A DNA stretch of 64,000 bases from Haloplanus sp. GDY1 (GCF_023703775.1 NZ_CP098517.1:43229-107228); one strand, 5' to 3'; counted from the stretch's first letter, positions 7,461 through 16,430 are shown. Numbers and translations: made by a program. Notes: generated by a model not told the origin, from the sequence alone.

Positions 7461-9833
7461 ATGACAGAGAATCCGGACGCAGCAGGAGGAACGAGCGGCG
7501 GCGGACAGCGACGTGAGCTGACCGCCCGCCTCGCCGTTCCCGAGATGGACTGTCCCTCTTGCGCCCAAAAGGTGAACAAGAGCCTCCAGCGTGTCGACGG
7601 CATTACTGACGTCACGCTCCAGCCGACCACCGGCACGGCCAACGTCACGTACGACCCTGATCGAACTAGCGAAGCCGACGTAGTCAAGGCGATTGAAGGC
7701 GCCGGCTACGAGGTCGTCGGGGGCTCGGACGCCGAGGGCGATGATGAGGACAACCAGGCGGCCGATGGCGTCGACATCGCGCCACCATCGGAGGTCTGGA
7801 CGAGTCCTCGCGCTAAGAAGACGTGGCTCGGCGCGGCGTTCGTCACGCTCGGCCTCCTCTTTGAGTTCCTCCTCACCGGACAGAACGCCACGGTGGCGAG
7901 CGTCCTCGAGTACCCGCTCCACATCGCAGATGTCCTGTTCCTCGGCGCCGTCGCCGCCAGCGGCATCCCGGTCGTCCGTAGCGGGTACTACTCCGCGAAG
8001 AACCGAAGCCTCGACATCGACCTGCTGATGGGGACGGCGATCATCGCGGCGACCGGTATCGGCTACTTCGTCGAGGCGGCGACGCTGGCCGTCCTATTTA
8101 GCATCGCCGAGCTGCTCGAGGACTACGCGATGGACAGGGCACGGGACTCCCTGCGCGAGCTGATGGAACTCTCGCCCGACGAGGCGACCGTCCTTCGCGA
8201 CGGTGAGGAAGTGAACGTTCCCGCCGAGGAGGTCGACGTTGGCGAGACCGTCGTCGTCCGCCCCGGCGACAAGATTCCGCTCGACGGAACGGTTATCGAA
8301 GGCGGGAGTGCAGTCGACCAGTCGCCGATCACGGGCGAGAGCGTCCCCGTCGACAAGCAGACGGGCGACGAGGTCTACGCCGGCGCGATCAACGAAGAGG
8401 GGTACCTCGAGGTAGAGGTCACCTCAACCGCTGGCGATTCGACGCTCTCGCGCATCATCGAGATGGTCCAGGGCGCACAGGCGAAGAAGACCGAGTCTGA
8501 GCAGTTCGTCGACCGCTTCTCCGGCTACTACACACCCCTCGTCGTCGTGCTGGCAATCCTGACCGCCGCAATCCCGCCGCTGGTCATCGCCGACCCCATC
8601 TCGGTCGACCTGGCCGGGTACGGGTTCACCTTCGCGAGCGACTGGCAGACGTGGTTCATCCGGGGGCTCACCCTGCTGGTGATCGCCTGTCCCTGTGCGT
8701 TCGTCATCTCGACGCCCGTCTCGGTGGTGTCGGGAATTACGAGCGCCGCGAAGAACGGCGTCCTGATCAAGGGCGGCAACTACCTCGAGGCGATGGGCGA
8801 AGTCGATGCCGTCGCGCTCGACAAGACGGGGACGCTCACGAAGGGCGAACTCGCCGTCACCGATGTCGTCCCGGTCGGTGACACCACGGAGGACGATCTG
8901 CTCCGTCGCGCCGCCGGACTGGAGCGTCGCAGTGAGCACCCCATCGCTGCGGCCATTCTCGCCCGTGCTGAGGAGACGGGCGTGGGTAATCTGCCCGATG
9001 CGACGAGTTTCGAGAGCCTCACGGGGAAGGGCATCCGGGGCGAGATCGACGGCAAGACGTACTATGCGGGCAAGCCCGCGCTCTTCGAGGAGCTGGGCTT
9101 CGACCTCGCTCGAGCACGCCGCGAGACGGACGGCGGCGTCGTAGCGGAAGAGTCGTCAGAGTCCGACGACGGGGCGTTTGCCGAGAATGCACTCTCCGCG
9201 CTCGAGCGGGAGGGCAAGACGGTCGTCATCGTCGGGACGGAGTCGGAACTGCTGGGTGCGATCGCCATCGCCGACGAGGTTCGCCCGGCCTCGAAGCGGG
9301 CTGTCGAACGCCTACACGAGCTGGGCGTCGAGCGCGTGGTGATGCTGACCGGCGACAACGAGGGCACCGCCCGCGCCATCGCCGAGCAGGTCGGTGTCGA
9401 TGAGTATCGCGCCGAACTCCTGCCCGACGAGAAGGTCGACGCAGTCGAAGAGTTACAGGCGGAGTACGGGGAGGTTGCGATGGTCGGCGACGGCATCAAT
9501 GACGCCCCCGCGCTCGCCACTGCGGAGGTCGGCATCGCGATGGGCGCGGCGGGCACCGACACCGCCCTCGAAACGGCTGATATTGCGTTGATGGGCGACG
9601 ACATCGGGAAACTCCCGTACCTGTACGATCTGTCGCATACGGCCAACGGTGTGATCCGGCAAAACATCTGGGCCAGCCTCGGCGTGAAGCTCCTACTCGC
9701 GCTAGGCGTGCCGCTGGGCCTGGTCAGCGTTGCGCTGGCAGTCGTTGTCGGAGATATGGGGATGAGCCTCGGCGTCACCGGGAACGCGATGCGGTTGTCC
9801 CGGATTGAGCCCGATCGAATCATCGACGCCTGA
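7461..9833 (+). CDS. zntA: P1B-type heavy-metal ATPase, Zn/Cd/Pb type
   Basis: This is a membrane pump exporting divalent heavy metals at the cost of ATP. The 790-residue protein has an N-terminal HMA metal-binding domain with C31-x2-C34, then paired membrane helices. The actuator TGES lies at about 291-294, the transmembrane CPC at 410-412, the phosphorylated aspartate in DKTGTLT at 454, SEHPIA in the nucleotide-binding domain and the hinge GDGINDAP. CPC followed by AFVISTPVSVV, together with VVGDMG in the last helix pair, fits the Zn/Cd/Pb subgroup better than copper pumps. An acidic insert, TDGGVVAEESSESDDG, in the catalytic loop is a halophilic feature. The start MTENPDAAGG avoids the upstream palindrome. 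Confidence 0.92.
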   Translation: MTENPDAAGGTSGGGQRRELTARLAVPEMDCPSCAQKVNKSLQRVDGITDVTLQPTTGTANVTYDPDRTSEADVVKAIEGAGYEVVGGSDAEGDDEDNQAADGVDIAPPSEVWTSPRAKKTWLGAAFVTLGLLFEFLLTGQNATVASVLEYPLHIADVLFLGAVAASGIPVVRSGYYSAKNRSLDIDLLMGTAIIAATGIGYFVEAATLAVLFSIAELLEDYAMDRARDSLRELMELSPDEATVLRDGEEVNVPAEEVDVGETVVVRPGDKIPLDGTVIEGGSAVDQSPITGESVPVDKQTGDEVYAGAINEEGYLEVEVTSTAGDSTLSRIIEMVQGAQAKKTESEQFVDRFSGYYTPLVVVLAILTAAIPPLVIADPISVDLAGYGFTFASDWQTWFIRGLTLLVIACPCAFVISTPVSVVSGITSAAKNGVLIKGGNYLEAMGEVDAVALDKTGTLTKGELAVTDVVPVGDTTEDDLLRRAAGLERRSEHPIAAAILARAEETGVGNLPDATSFESLTGKGIRGEIDGKTYYAGKPALFEELGFDLARARRETDGGVVAEESSESDDGAFAENALSALEREGKTVVIVGTESELLGAIAIADEVRPASKRAVERLHELGVERVVMLTGDNEGTARAIAEQVGVDEYRAELLPDEKVDAVEELQAEYGEVAMVGDGINDAPALATAEVGIAMGAAGTDTALETADIALMGDDIGKLPYLYDLSHTANGVIRQNIWASLGVKLLLALGVPLGLVSVALAVVVGDMGMSLGVTGNAMRLSRIEPDRIIDA

Positions 9834-9910
9834 TTCTGCGGCGGGAAGTGCGGGCAGGACGCTCTTTTTTCGGGACTTACCTCCGCTACATCGAGACAAG
9901 TTGTGGTTTG

Positions 9911-9946
9911 TCTGGGGCAGAAAGGACTGAGCCCCACCGTGGGCTC
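9911..9946 (+). promoter_or_regulatory. Stem-loop in the leader of the 140-residue gene
   Basis: TGGGGC pairs with GCCCCA, and an alternative hairpin GAGCCCCACCGTGGGCTC overlaps it. It ends 8 bases before the ATG and follows a GTGGTTTG tract. It may be a divergent member of the leader family. Two mutually exclusive hairpins are possible. Confidence 0.35.
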
Positions 9947-9954
9947 GTGATTTG

Positions 9955-10377
9955 ATGCCCGAGAATCCAGACGACGATCCATTCCACGATTGCGAGTTAG
10001 GTCCTGACGCAGTCCTCGGGACGCGCACCTTCCACGATGTCCTGTTCACCGACGACACGGAGACGCCGATGAACGTGGTAACCGGTGAGACGCCCGCCCA
10101 TTCGCAGGCGACCGTCAAGGAGGCAAAGGAGTTCGCTGCGAGTGTTGACACCGACACGCCACAGATCGCACTTCCGGCGTCAGTCGAAACGCAAATCGAG
10201 ACGCAGAGTAAGCCCTACACGTCGGCTGCGTTCTTCCACTTCAAGGCGACAGGCTCGCTCGAACGCCACCGCGCCTACCACGCCGCCTACGAGGCGGACG
10301 CGTTCGCGGTCGACTTCGAGGCCGACTACGCGTCGGGCGATCTAACCATCACAGTCGACCGAGCGAACGAGTCCTAA
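9955..10377 (+). CDS. Unknown haloarchaeal protein
   Basis: The 140-residue acidic protein starts MPENPDDDPFHDCELG. The mid-region TPAHSQATVKEAKEFAASV and the segment SKPYTSAAFFHFKATGSLE suggest a small mixed alpha/beta fold. It has no metal-binding cysteines, membrane segments or known catalytic motif. It follows the metal ATPase on the same strand but has its own leader stem-loop, so it is probably an independent transcript. I do not recognise it. Confidence 0.55.
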   Translation: MPENPDDDPFHDCELGPDAVLGTRTFHDVLFTDDTETPMNVVTGETPAHSQATVKEAKEFAASVDTDTPQIALPASVETQIETQSKPYTSAAFFHFKATGSLERHRAYHAAYEADAFAVDFEADYASGDLTITVDRANES

Positions 10378-10395
10378 AAATCGACCGCTAGATCA

Positions 10396-10429
10396 GGTTT
10401 TTCGAGCGCCGGCGATGGGTGCCGGCGCA
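10396..10429 (+). promoter_or_regulatory. T-tract/GC hairpin leader element (copy 4)
   Basis: GGTTTTTCGA is followed by a perfect 8-bp stem, GCGCCGGC / GCCGGCGC, with loop GATGGGT. The hairpin is identical to the copy at 12855, although the downstream genes are unrelated. Confidence 0.65.
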
Positions 10430-10483
10430 GCTGGAGCGAGCGAGCAATCACTCCCGGTGCGTCGGCGTTTCGAGGTGTTCGAG

Positions 10484-10975
10484 ATGCACATGGTAATTTA
10501 CGCTCTGGTAGAAGAATCGACCCACGACGACGCACTGGCCACCGGAAATTCGGTGTTCGACCGCCTGGTCGGCGCGGACCCACACGCCAGCGCCGTCTTC
10601 GATTACTATGTGACCTTCGACGGGGAGGACACGTCCGTTGCGGGGAAGGCACGATGGGGGGAGTTGCCGACGGCAGCCCCCGTCGACTCCGATGACGGCC
10701 AGGACCTGCTCGAGCGTGGCTGGGAGGCGACGAAGGAGGAATTCGAGCGTAATCTCGACCGGGTGAAGGAGGCCATCGACGAGCTCTCCGACGAGGAGAT
10801 CATGCGCGACGAGGACCTCGCCCGACACGCCTTCCACCAGGTCGGTGCGTACGACGGCCCGACGATCTTCCTGTACACCGAACACGGAACCGGCATTCGC
10901 CACCGTGGACAACTGGACCGACTCCTCGAGGAGAGTGAAGAGCTCTGGATCGTACCCGCTGACGTCCACTTCTGA
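10484..10975 (+). CDS. Haloarchaeal conserved protein of unknown role
   Basis: The 163-residue protein starts MHMVIYALVEEST (the ATG two codons later is an alternative). The first strand leads into DALATGNSVFDRLVG, then FDYYVTF, an acidic helix and a C-terminal ELWIVPADVHF. The pattern suggests a compact alpha/beta protein. It is followed 2 bases after its stop by a zinc-ribbon gene, so the two are almost certainly co-transcribed. I recall similar proteins next to each other on other haloarchaeal plasmids, but I cannot name a function. Confidence 0.65.
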   Translation: MHMVIYALVEESTHDDALATGNSVFDRLVGADPHASAVFDYYVTFDGEDTSVAGKARWGELPTAAPVDSDDGQDLLERGWEATKEEFERNLDRVKEAIDELSDEEIMRDEDLARHAFHQVGAYDGPTIFLYTEHGTGIRHRGQLDRLLEESEELWIVPADVHF

Positions 10976-10977
10976 TA

Positions 10978-11343
10978 ATGCCTCCCATCACCAATTGGCG
11001 ACGCGAGAGCCGCTCGCCGACACTCGCGTATCGGAACACCGAGACCGGTGCGCGAGCCGTGCTGCATCGTGCGCCGGACTCCTACCGGTACAAGTGGCGC
11101 GGGGGGATTCTCGTCGGCGGCTACCCGGTCTGGTCGCGGGGATACGAGACGAAGGATGCGACATCGTTCCGTGACGAGCTCCGGGAGCGGCCCGCACCGG
11201 ACCTCAACTGCCCGGAGTGTCCGAACGACGACGTTCGCGTCGGCGAGAAGGCGGCAGACGGGGCGAAAGTCCAGCGGTGGTACGACTGCCCCGACTGTGG
11301 GTACGAAGCCCCCTCTCGCATCGTCTACGGCGCCGAGCGGTGA
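10978..11343 (+). CDS. Haloarchaeal zinc-ribbon protein (DUF7568-like)
   Basis: The 121-residue protein opens with MPPITNWRRESRSPTLAYRN and a basic, beta-rich half. It ends with a zinc ribbon: CPECPNDDVRVG, then CPDCGYEAPS. The family name is from memory and unverified. It is coupled to the preceding gene with a 2-base gap. A role in nucleic-acid or protein binding is likely from the ribbon, but no partner is visible. Confidence 0.65.
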   Translation: MPPITNWRRESRSPTLAYRNTETGARAVLHRAPDSYRYKWRGGILVGGYPVWSRGYETKDATSFRDELRERPAPDLNCPECPNDDVRVGEKAADGAKVQRWYDCPDCGYEAPSRIVYGAER

Positions 11344-11362
11344 GTGGGTGAGCGCTGGGCGC

Positions 11363-11396
11363 TGTTTTTCGGCCGGGCACGAGGTGGTGGCCCGGT
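11363..11396 (+). promoter_or_regulatory. T-tract/GC hairpin leader element (copy 5)
   Basis: TGTTTTTC is followed by GGCCGGGC, loop ACGAGGTGGTG and GCCCGGT, ending 21 bases before the ATG at 11417. The stem sequence differs from the other copies while the layout is the same. Confidence 0.5.
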
Positions 11397-11416
11397 ACGA
11401 CCGGGTGAGTCAACCA

Positions 11417-11812
11417 ATGACCCTCGAAGTACTAGATCGACACAGTGAGGCACTGTTCGAGTTCCTCTGGTGTCCCGTCTGCGGGCAGGAGGTCTTCACT
11501 CACATCCCCTTCGAGGGGGTGTTCTGCAAGAACTGCAACACCCAGGTCGAACTCCAAGAATCCCGAGAAACACGCGGTTACGAGGAGGCCGTGCTCGCCT
11601 GCTTCGATACAACCACGACCTGGAACCTCCACGTCGACGAGAAACTGCGTCGCGACCTGCCTGATGGGTCGGCCCGCGTGAAGATCCTCGGCGCACCGGG
11701 CGCCTACAAGGTCGACTGGTGGAGTCCAGAGCCGGGTGAGGACTGGGAACCTGTCGAGCGCGGCGAGTTCGACGACGTCGAAGAACCATCAGAGGTGTCG
11801 CACCTAGCGTAG
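11417..11812 (+). CDS. Haloarchaeal zinc-finger protein (DUF7567-like)
   Basis: The 131-residue protein has an early treble-clef-like zinc site, WCPVCGQEVF then FCKNCNTQVEL, at residues 18-41. An acidic alpha/beta region with TWNLHVDEKLRRDLPDG follows. I chose the ATG preceded by the leader hairpin over longer readings. The family name is from memory and the role is unknown. It converges on the minus-strand gene that follows. Confidence 0.65.
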   Translation: MTLEVLDRHSEALFEFLWCPVCGQEVFTHIPFEGVFCKNCNTQVELQESRETRGYEEAVLACFDTTTTWNLHVDEKLRRDLPDGSARVKILGAPGAYKVDWWSPEPGEDWEPVERGEFDDVEEPSEVSHLA

Positions 11813-11834
11813 AGCACGCGTTAGGGTGGTGAAT

Positions 11835-12698
11835 TTACGCCCGACACACGTCGCAGTCTCCACATCCACGAGGGGTTCGCTCGCTGAAGTAGAGGCGGCG
11901 CCATCGAGCAAACTGATCCGCATACGTGTCCTTTCTGTACGGGAATTGGTACAGATTGACCCCGTCCGGCAGGTCTGTGATTTCGGGCGCGTCTACGCCG
12001 GGGAATCCGTTACGAAACACGAGATCTTCTGTTTTGGACACCAGCTCAGGAGCAACTGTGGATGGGTCCGAGGCCTTCAAGAAGTAGAGTGATGGGATGA
12101 ACTCTTTCGGGTCGAAGAATCCGTTGGCGTGCAGAATCCACCCACAGAGCCACAGATACGCCTTCTCACTGGAGAAGAAGACTCCGTAGTGGTTGTCCGA
12201 TTGCCGGCGTTTGTACACGAACACGGGGAGACCATAGCTGAAGCCGACTCGCGTTGGTTCTGCGTGGATATAGCAGTCCTCACGGTCGATGTAGTGGACC
12301 AGCGGAGCTTGACACAGCTTGCCCGGGTGCTCACCAGTACCGATCTGCTCCCACAGCTCCGAGACGGAAGCCACGTCGGCGCTCTCATCCTCGAGAGTTG
12401 TATCATCGATTGCACGATGGACGGGCGCAGCAGACTGAATCTCCTCGGGGAGATCGTCGCTGGACAGCTCCGCCGTCGCTCGGTCAGGGAGTGTCCGATA
12501 GAAGTGTTTATAGAAGCCCTCACGACGCCGCTTGTCGGCGAGCGTTTCGCACCGGGCGCAGTCCTCAATGAACATCGCTGGCACCACCCGGTCTGGATTC
12601 TCGGCGGCTTCCTCGTACAGACTACGCTGCCGTTCGGCCCGCCTGGCAATCTCATCCGGATCGGGGAGCGGTGAGCTCCTCTCGGACTCCGATGACAT
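11835..12698 (-). CDS. Unknown protein with terminal CxxC motifs
   Basis: The 287-residue protein carries DCARC near residue 47 and ends CGDCDVCRA. Between them is a beta-rich core with YIDREDCYIHAEPTRVGFSY and YGVFFSSEKAYLWLCGWIL. The two Cys pairs may bind a metal together, or the tail may be a thiol relay, but neither is shown. The gene sits alone on the minus strand among plus-strand backbone genes and has no leader hairpin. I do not recognise a family. Confidence 0.55.
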   Translation of the reverse strand: MSSESERSSPLPDPDEIARRAERQRSLYEEAAENPDRVVPAMFIEDCARCETLADKRRREGFYKHFYRTLPDRATAELSSDDLPEEIQSAAPVHRAIDDTTLEDESADVASVSELWEQIGTGEHPGKLCQAPLVHYIDREDCYIHAEPTRVGFSYGLPVFVYKRRQSDNHYGVFFSSEKAYLWLCGWILHANGFFDPKEFIPSLYFLKASDPSTVAPELVSKTEDLVFRNGFPGVDAPEITDLPDGVNLYQFPYRKDTYADQFARWRRLYFSERTPRGCGDCDVCRA

Positions 12699-12854
12699 AC
12701 GCATACCTTTGGGCTGGAACAGTATCAGTTTCCGAGCAAGGACCCCGCCCGACTGCCATCTTGCGAATTTCGGAATCCATTTTTAACCGGGTTTAAGTTG
12801 TCCAGTGACAGCCATTCGGCGAGATTCCAGCGACTCCACTCGATTCAGGAGAAG

Positions 12855-12885
12855 TTGTTTCTGCGCCGGCGATGGGTGCCGGCGC
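12855..12885 (+). promoter_or_regulatory. T-tract/GC hairpin leader element (copy 6)
   Basis: TTGTTTCT precedes GCGCCGGC-GATGGGT-GCCGGCGC, ending 21 bases before the ATG at 12906. The same hairpin occurs before an unrelated gene at 10484. Confidence 0.65.
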
Positions 12886-12905
12886 ACAGGCGTCGGCGGT
12901 GATCG

Positions 12906-13478
12906 ATGTCGACACGAAGTCAACTCCGATTCATCCAACGGAGCGAGCCCGCAGACGAACAGTCCGATACCGACCGCATCGCACAAATCTACCGCCACTC
13001 GGACGGGTATCCCGACAGCGTCCTCCGTGACCTTAATCAGCTGAAGCAGCTGCTCGACGAGACACGAACAGAGCGCGGGCCTGCATACGCCGCTGCCCAG
13101 TTCCTGTTCCTCGACACACTTTCGACGATGACCCTCTACGTGGATGAAGGACGTGACCGGAGCATCCACGCTGACCAACCCTCGGATCTCCTCGACCCGG
13201 ACAATATGGAGCACCTCGACCAGCCGATGTTCCTGCTCGGACACGGCGTCGAGAACCCAGCCGACGGCATCCACGGCGACGAAGAGTACCTCTACGTCGT
13301 TGAACTCCCGACCCGGAACCCGTTCGAGGAGCCGTCCGAGTGGACGGTCAAAGTGAGCGGTCACTCCGCCTTCCCGCGCTGGGATGGTCCGACCGAGGAA
13401 GCCTTCGATCGGGCTAGCTGGCAGTTTGAAGGACCGCTCTCGGCCGCCGTCGACGAACTACTAGCTCAACCAAGCTAA
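12906..13478 (+). CDS. Unknown haloarchaeal plasmid protein
   Basis: The 190-residue protein starts MSTRSQLRFIQRSEPADEQ. A helical region (RIAQIYRHSDGYPDSVLRDL, then LKQLLDETRT) leads into a beta-rich half containing EEYLYVVELPTRNPFEEPS. There are no metal sites or membrane segments. A leader hairpin marks its start. I cannot assign a function. Confidence 0.6.
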   Translation: MSTRSQLRFIQRSEPADEQSDTDRIAQIYRHSDGYPDSVLRDLNQLKQLLDETRTERGPAYAAAQFLFLDTLSTMTLYVDEGRDRSIHADQPSDLLDPDNMEHLDQPMFLLGHGVENPADGIHGDEEYLYVVELPTRNPFEEPSEWTVKVSGHSAFPRWDGPTEEAFDRASWQFEGPLSAAVDELLAQPS

Positions 13479-13565
13479 TCGTTAATTGGACACTCCCAAG
13501 GTTCGAGTGCTGAAGAGAAGGAGCACCCAGTATAGGATTCTTCGGAACGAATGATTTGCAGATTG

Positions 13566-13907
13566 CTACTGAGAGTTGCGAATCCGCCTTCGAGCTCGAG
13601 AATCCAATACCTGCTGTGCATAGAGTGAATCCTCTCGGTCGCTTTCCGCGACCCATTCAAACGCTTGACGAGAAATTTGTTTCATCAGGAGCTCACCGTT
13701 TTCGACTTTCCAGCCAAACGGTTCTTTAGGGTCTAATCCCCGCTCTCGAAGTATTTCGTCGTCCACACGCAGAGCCATTACGAGGTCGTCCCCGTATTCA
13801 GCTGCTTGTTCCGGGTTCAGCACCAAGTTATCGAGGAATTCATCGCTGTTCGGCTTGGGCGTCATCCACTCGACGCTCCACTCATCTCCGACCTGATTGG
13901 AAGGCAT
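13566..13907 (-). CDS. Small unknown protein
   Basis: The 113-residue protein starts MPSNQVGDEWSVEWMTPKP and contains EPFGWKVENGELLMKQISRQ, a beta-helix pattern with no known motif. Composition is acidic and haloarchaeal. It lies on the minus strand between two plus-strand genes. Support is limited to coding character and the length of the open frame. Confidence 0.45.
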   Translation of the reverse strand: MPSNQVGDEWSVEWMTPKPNSDEFLDNLVLNPEQAAEYGDDLVMALRVDDEILRERGLDPKEPFGWKVENGELLMKQISRQAFEWVAESDREDSLYAQQVLDSRARRRIRNSQ

Positions 13908-14051
13908 ACCTGTAGAATAGTCGTTGCTCGATAAAATTGACAGGGGGAACGAAGGGTCGTATCAGAACGAGGTGTTTGCGCTCAGAACAGACCATTGCCA
14001 GGACAACAGAGAACAATACCCGTTTTAATCGATAAGTCCGATTGGTCCAGT

Positions 14052-14237
14052 ATGGATTACGTGGATGAGCCGCCGGAAACAGAAAATCCTGTAATGGTGA
14101 TTCGGGTAACAGCGAAATGTACCCTCTGCGAAACCGCTGAGCGGTGTGATTCACCTGGCGAAGCAAAAGAGTGGGCGAGAGATCATCAACATCCTCGAGA
14201 CTTTATTGAATACCGTCGGACCTGGGCCGAGCGATAA
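14052..14237 (+). CDS. Tiny CxxC protein
   Basis: The 61-residue product starts MDYVDEPPETENPVM and has CTLC followed by another cysteine (ERCDSPGEA) and DHQHPRDF, which together could form a zinc site with Cys and His ligands. The ATG was chosen over an upstream start that lacks coding character. It converges with the Mrr-type gene, with a 20-base gap. The role is unknown. Confidence 0.45.
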   Translation: MDYVDEPPETENPVMVIRVTAKCTLCETAERCDSPGEAKEWARDHQHPRDFIEYRRTWAER

Positions 14238-14257
14238 CCAATTCGACACCTCGATAC

Positions 14258-15625
14258 TCAGATTACACCTCCAAGTGCGAGGATGCCAAGCAGTAGTAGA
14301 ACAGCCGTAACTACTCCCCCACCAGCAGTGAGGAGCTTATTCTCCATCACCTTCTCGTGGATCGGCATCGCGGCGTACTCCTCGCGGAAGGCCTCGAGAT
14401 TCTCCTCGTCGTAGAAGTACTTCGTCTTCAATGCGAACCGTTCCGTCACCGCGCAGCCCGTACAGACCGGTTCGCCTTCCAGCCGCTCCGTTTTGGTGTG
14501 GCTGGTACAGGCGATCGCCCCGCAGTTCGGACAGTAGGTGTACGTCTCGGTGACGCCACTCGTGTCACAGTGGACGCACTGATGGATGCCGTCCTCGGCG
14601 GTCACTCGTGACGGGCCTGCCGCGTAGTACTCGTAGGGGTAGGTGTACTCCTGGACGTCGGTAGTGTGCCGAACTTCCGGGAGGTACACTGGTTCGATCG
14701 ACTGGACAGAGATGTCCGAGCGGTTCGGCTCACAGGTCTTGTTGTACGTGACGTTGTTGTCGCCGGTGTAGGTGACCGTCGTCGTGTGATGCTGCTGGAG
14801 GCGCTCGACGGCCCACTCCTTGTACTCCGTTTGCGTCTGCCCGAACCGCCGCTCCTCGACGTCGTCGAACACCTCTCCGAACTGCGCGGTGTCGAGGTCG
14901 ACCGTCGCGTGGAGGTTCTCGGTGACCAGCGTCCCGACGTCCTCATCGACGACCTGCGGCTGCCCGCGTTCGGTGTGGGCAACGAATCGCGTCCGGTCGT
15001 TGATCCGGTGAATGACGCCCACCGACGTCTCGAAGACGGCGTTCGTGTCCGCGGTGACCGCTACCACCGGGCGGAACGTCACCGATGAGTGCGGTTCTGA
15101 GAGGTCGGCGGCTTCGATGTTCTCGATGTCGCGGAACGCCTCCGCGACGGCGGCGTCGACGTCGGCGGCCGGATCGTACGGGCGCAGGGTCTCGTCGCAG
15201 AGAATCTCGATGCGACCGTTGTAGAGGTCGAGGCCGATCTCGTCGGCGATCTCTCGGAGGTCCTCGCCGTCGAGCAACTCGATTGGGTGCGGGTCGTCGT
15301 TCTGCTGGAGGCGGTCGGCGTACTCCTGAGCGGGATTCGTGAACCGGCCGGTCGTGACGACCATTCCGCGTTTGGGGCCGTCGAAATCGAATGTCGCGAT
15401 GGCGGAGTGGAGCTTCTGGACGACCGGCCGTCCGACCGTCCCCGTGTGCTTGCACTCGACGATGATCGCGCGCCGCGTGCCGTCGACGACCTCCTCCATG
15501 ATGACGTCGCGACCCTCGTCAGCCGTGCGGTCGGCCTGGCGGACGTTCTCGTAGCCGAGGTTTCGGAACACGTCCTCCATCACGTCCTCGAACTCGAACC
15601 CCGAGAGATCGTCCAGTACAGCCAT
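14258..15625 (-). CDS. Mrr-type restriction endonuclease-like protein with membrane anchor
   Basis: The N-terminal 110 residues match the Mrr_cat (PD-(D/E)xK) pattern: FEFEDVMEDVFRNLGYENV, then DEGRDVIMEE with the catalytic Asp and AIIVECKH with E-x-K. A long middle region of unknown fold follows. Near the C-terminus are zinc-ribbon pairs (CVHC, CPNCGAIAC, CTGC), and the last 25 residues form a single hydrophobic helix, AVLLLLGILALGGVI. So a nuclease fold appears tethered to the membrane. Such proteins are known in haloarchaea without an assigned role. Degradation of incoming or damaged DNA at the membrane is an inference. I take the second Met as start (455 residues). Confidence 0.75.
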   Translation of the reverse strand: MAVLDDLSGFEFEDVMEDVFRNLGYENVRQADRTADEGRDVIMEEVVDGTRRAIIVECKHTGTVGRPVVQKLHSAIATFDFDGPKRGMVVTTGRFTNPAQEYADRLQQNDDPHPIELLDGEDLREIADEIGLDLYNGRIEILCDETLRPYDPAADVDAAVAEAFRDIENIEAADLSEPHSSVTFRPVVAVTADTNAVFETSVGVIHRINDRTRFVAHTERGQPQVVDEDVGTLVTENLHATVDLDTAQFGEVFDDVEERRFGQTQTEYKEWAVERLQQHHTTTVTYTGDNNVTYNKTCEPNRSDISVQSIEPVYLPEVRHTTDVQEYTYPYEYYAAGPSRVTAEDGIHQCVHCDTSGVTETYTYCPNCGAIACTSHTKTERLEGEPVCTGCAVTERFALKTKYFYDEENLEAFREEYAAMPIHEKVMENKLLTAGGGVVTAVLLLLGILALGGVI

Positions 15626-15685
15626 CCTCAATTATGTGGACAGTACGTTGCAACTGCCAAATACGTTGCCGAACGCTGCGCCGTC

Positions 15686-15719
15686 CTGTTTGTTGAACCC
15701 CTGAGAGGGGTGCGGGGGT
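15686..15719 (+). promoter_or_regulatory. T-tract/GC hairpin leader element (copy 7)
   Basis: TGTTTGTTGAA precedes CCCC, TGAGAGGGGTGC and GGGGG, ending 25 bases before the ATG at 15744. Confidence 0.5.
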
Positions 15720-15743
15720 CACCGAACCGCCCGCGAGCAACGA

Positions 15744-16430
15744 ATGAACGGGAATGTACCTGTAGCAAGTTCGGACTCGGTTCCAGAAGCATCGCCCGGT
15801 CAGTCTCACCGAGACACAGTCGAATACGTCGGCTTCCGCGTCGACGGCCAAGCCGTCGTCCTGAACCTCTCGGAGCATCGGCGACTCTCTCTCGAGCGCA
15901 GTCTGGACCTCGTCAACCACAGTCCAAGCGGGTTCGAGTGGGGGTATAGTGGTAGCGGGCCCGCCCAGCTCGCGTGCGCGCTCCTCCTCGACTACTACGA
16001 CGATGAGCAGTTCGCCCGTGAGCACTACATCGCGTTCCGGAATCAGGTGGTCTCGCAGCTGGAGTGCGACGGTGCCGCGGCGTGCTGGCACCTCCCCGGC
16101 GAGGAGATCGACGCCGCGATGGCGACCCTTACCGACGACGTCGTCGCGCTCGCGGACGGCGGACGGCCGTCACCGTCGCTTCCCGAGAACTGGCGAACCG
16201 TCTCTCGCCCGGACCGGCGGGTCTTCCAGCGCGCTGATCGCGACCACTACATCGTACTCGGGGATGGAAGCGACGAGTGGCTGGTCGTGCTCTGCAGCCA
16301 GGGTGACCGAGCATATCCAGCCCCGCTCGCACATCGGATGGTTACCGAGGAGGCTGACGTAGAACGGGTGATCCGGGAACTCGCTGAAGAGAGCAACGAC
16401 CTCATCGAATCCCCGGAGGGGGAGTACTGA
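15744..16430 (+). CDS. Haloarchaeal DUF6166-like protein
   Basis: The 228-residue protein contains FEWGYSGSGPAQLACALLLD, a signature I associate with the DUF6166 family of plasmid-encoded proteins. A beta-strand region, YVGFRVDGQAVVL, precedes it. The C-terminal half repeats an FQRADRDHYIVLGDGSDEW pattern. No catalytic residues are recognised. Its TGA stop overlaps the ATG of a 42-residue ORF, so the two are translationally coupled. Confidence 0.65.
   Translation: MNGNVPVASSDSVPEASPGQSHRDTVEYVGFRVDGQAVVLNLSEHRRLSLERSLDLVNHSPSGFEWGYSGSGPAQLACALLLDYYDDEQFAREHYIAFRNQVVSQLECDGAAACWHLPGEEIDAAMATLTDDVVALADGGRPSPSLPENWRTVSRPDRRVFQRADRDHYIVLGDGSDEWLVVLCSQGDRAYPAPLAHRMVTEEADVERVIRELAEESNDLIESPEGEY

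Noticed and set aside
12782..12796. TTAACCGGGTTTAA near-palindrome as an eighth copy of the inverted repeat
   Set aside because: Arms and spacing differ from the TTAACCAAC family; it is too short to include.
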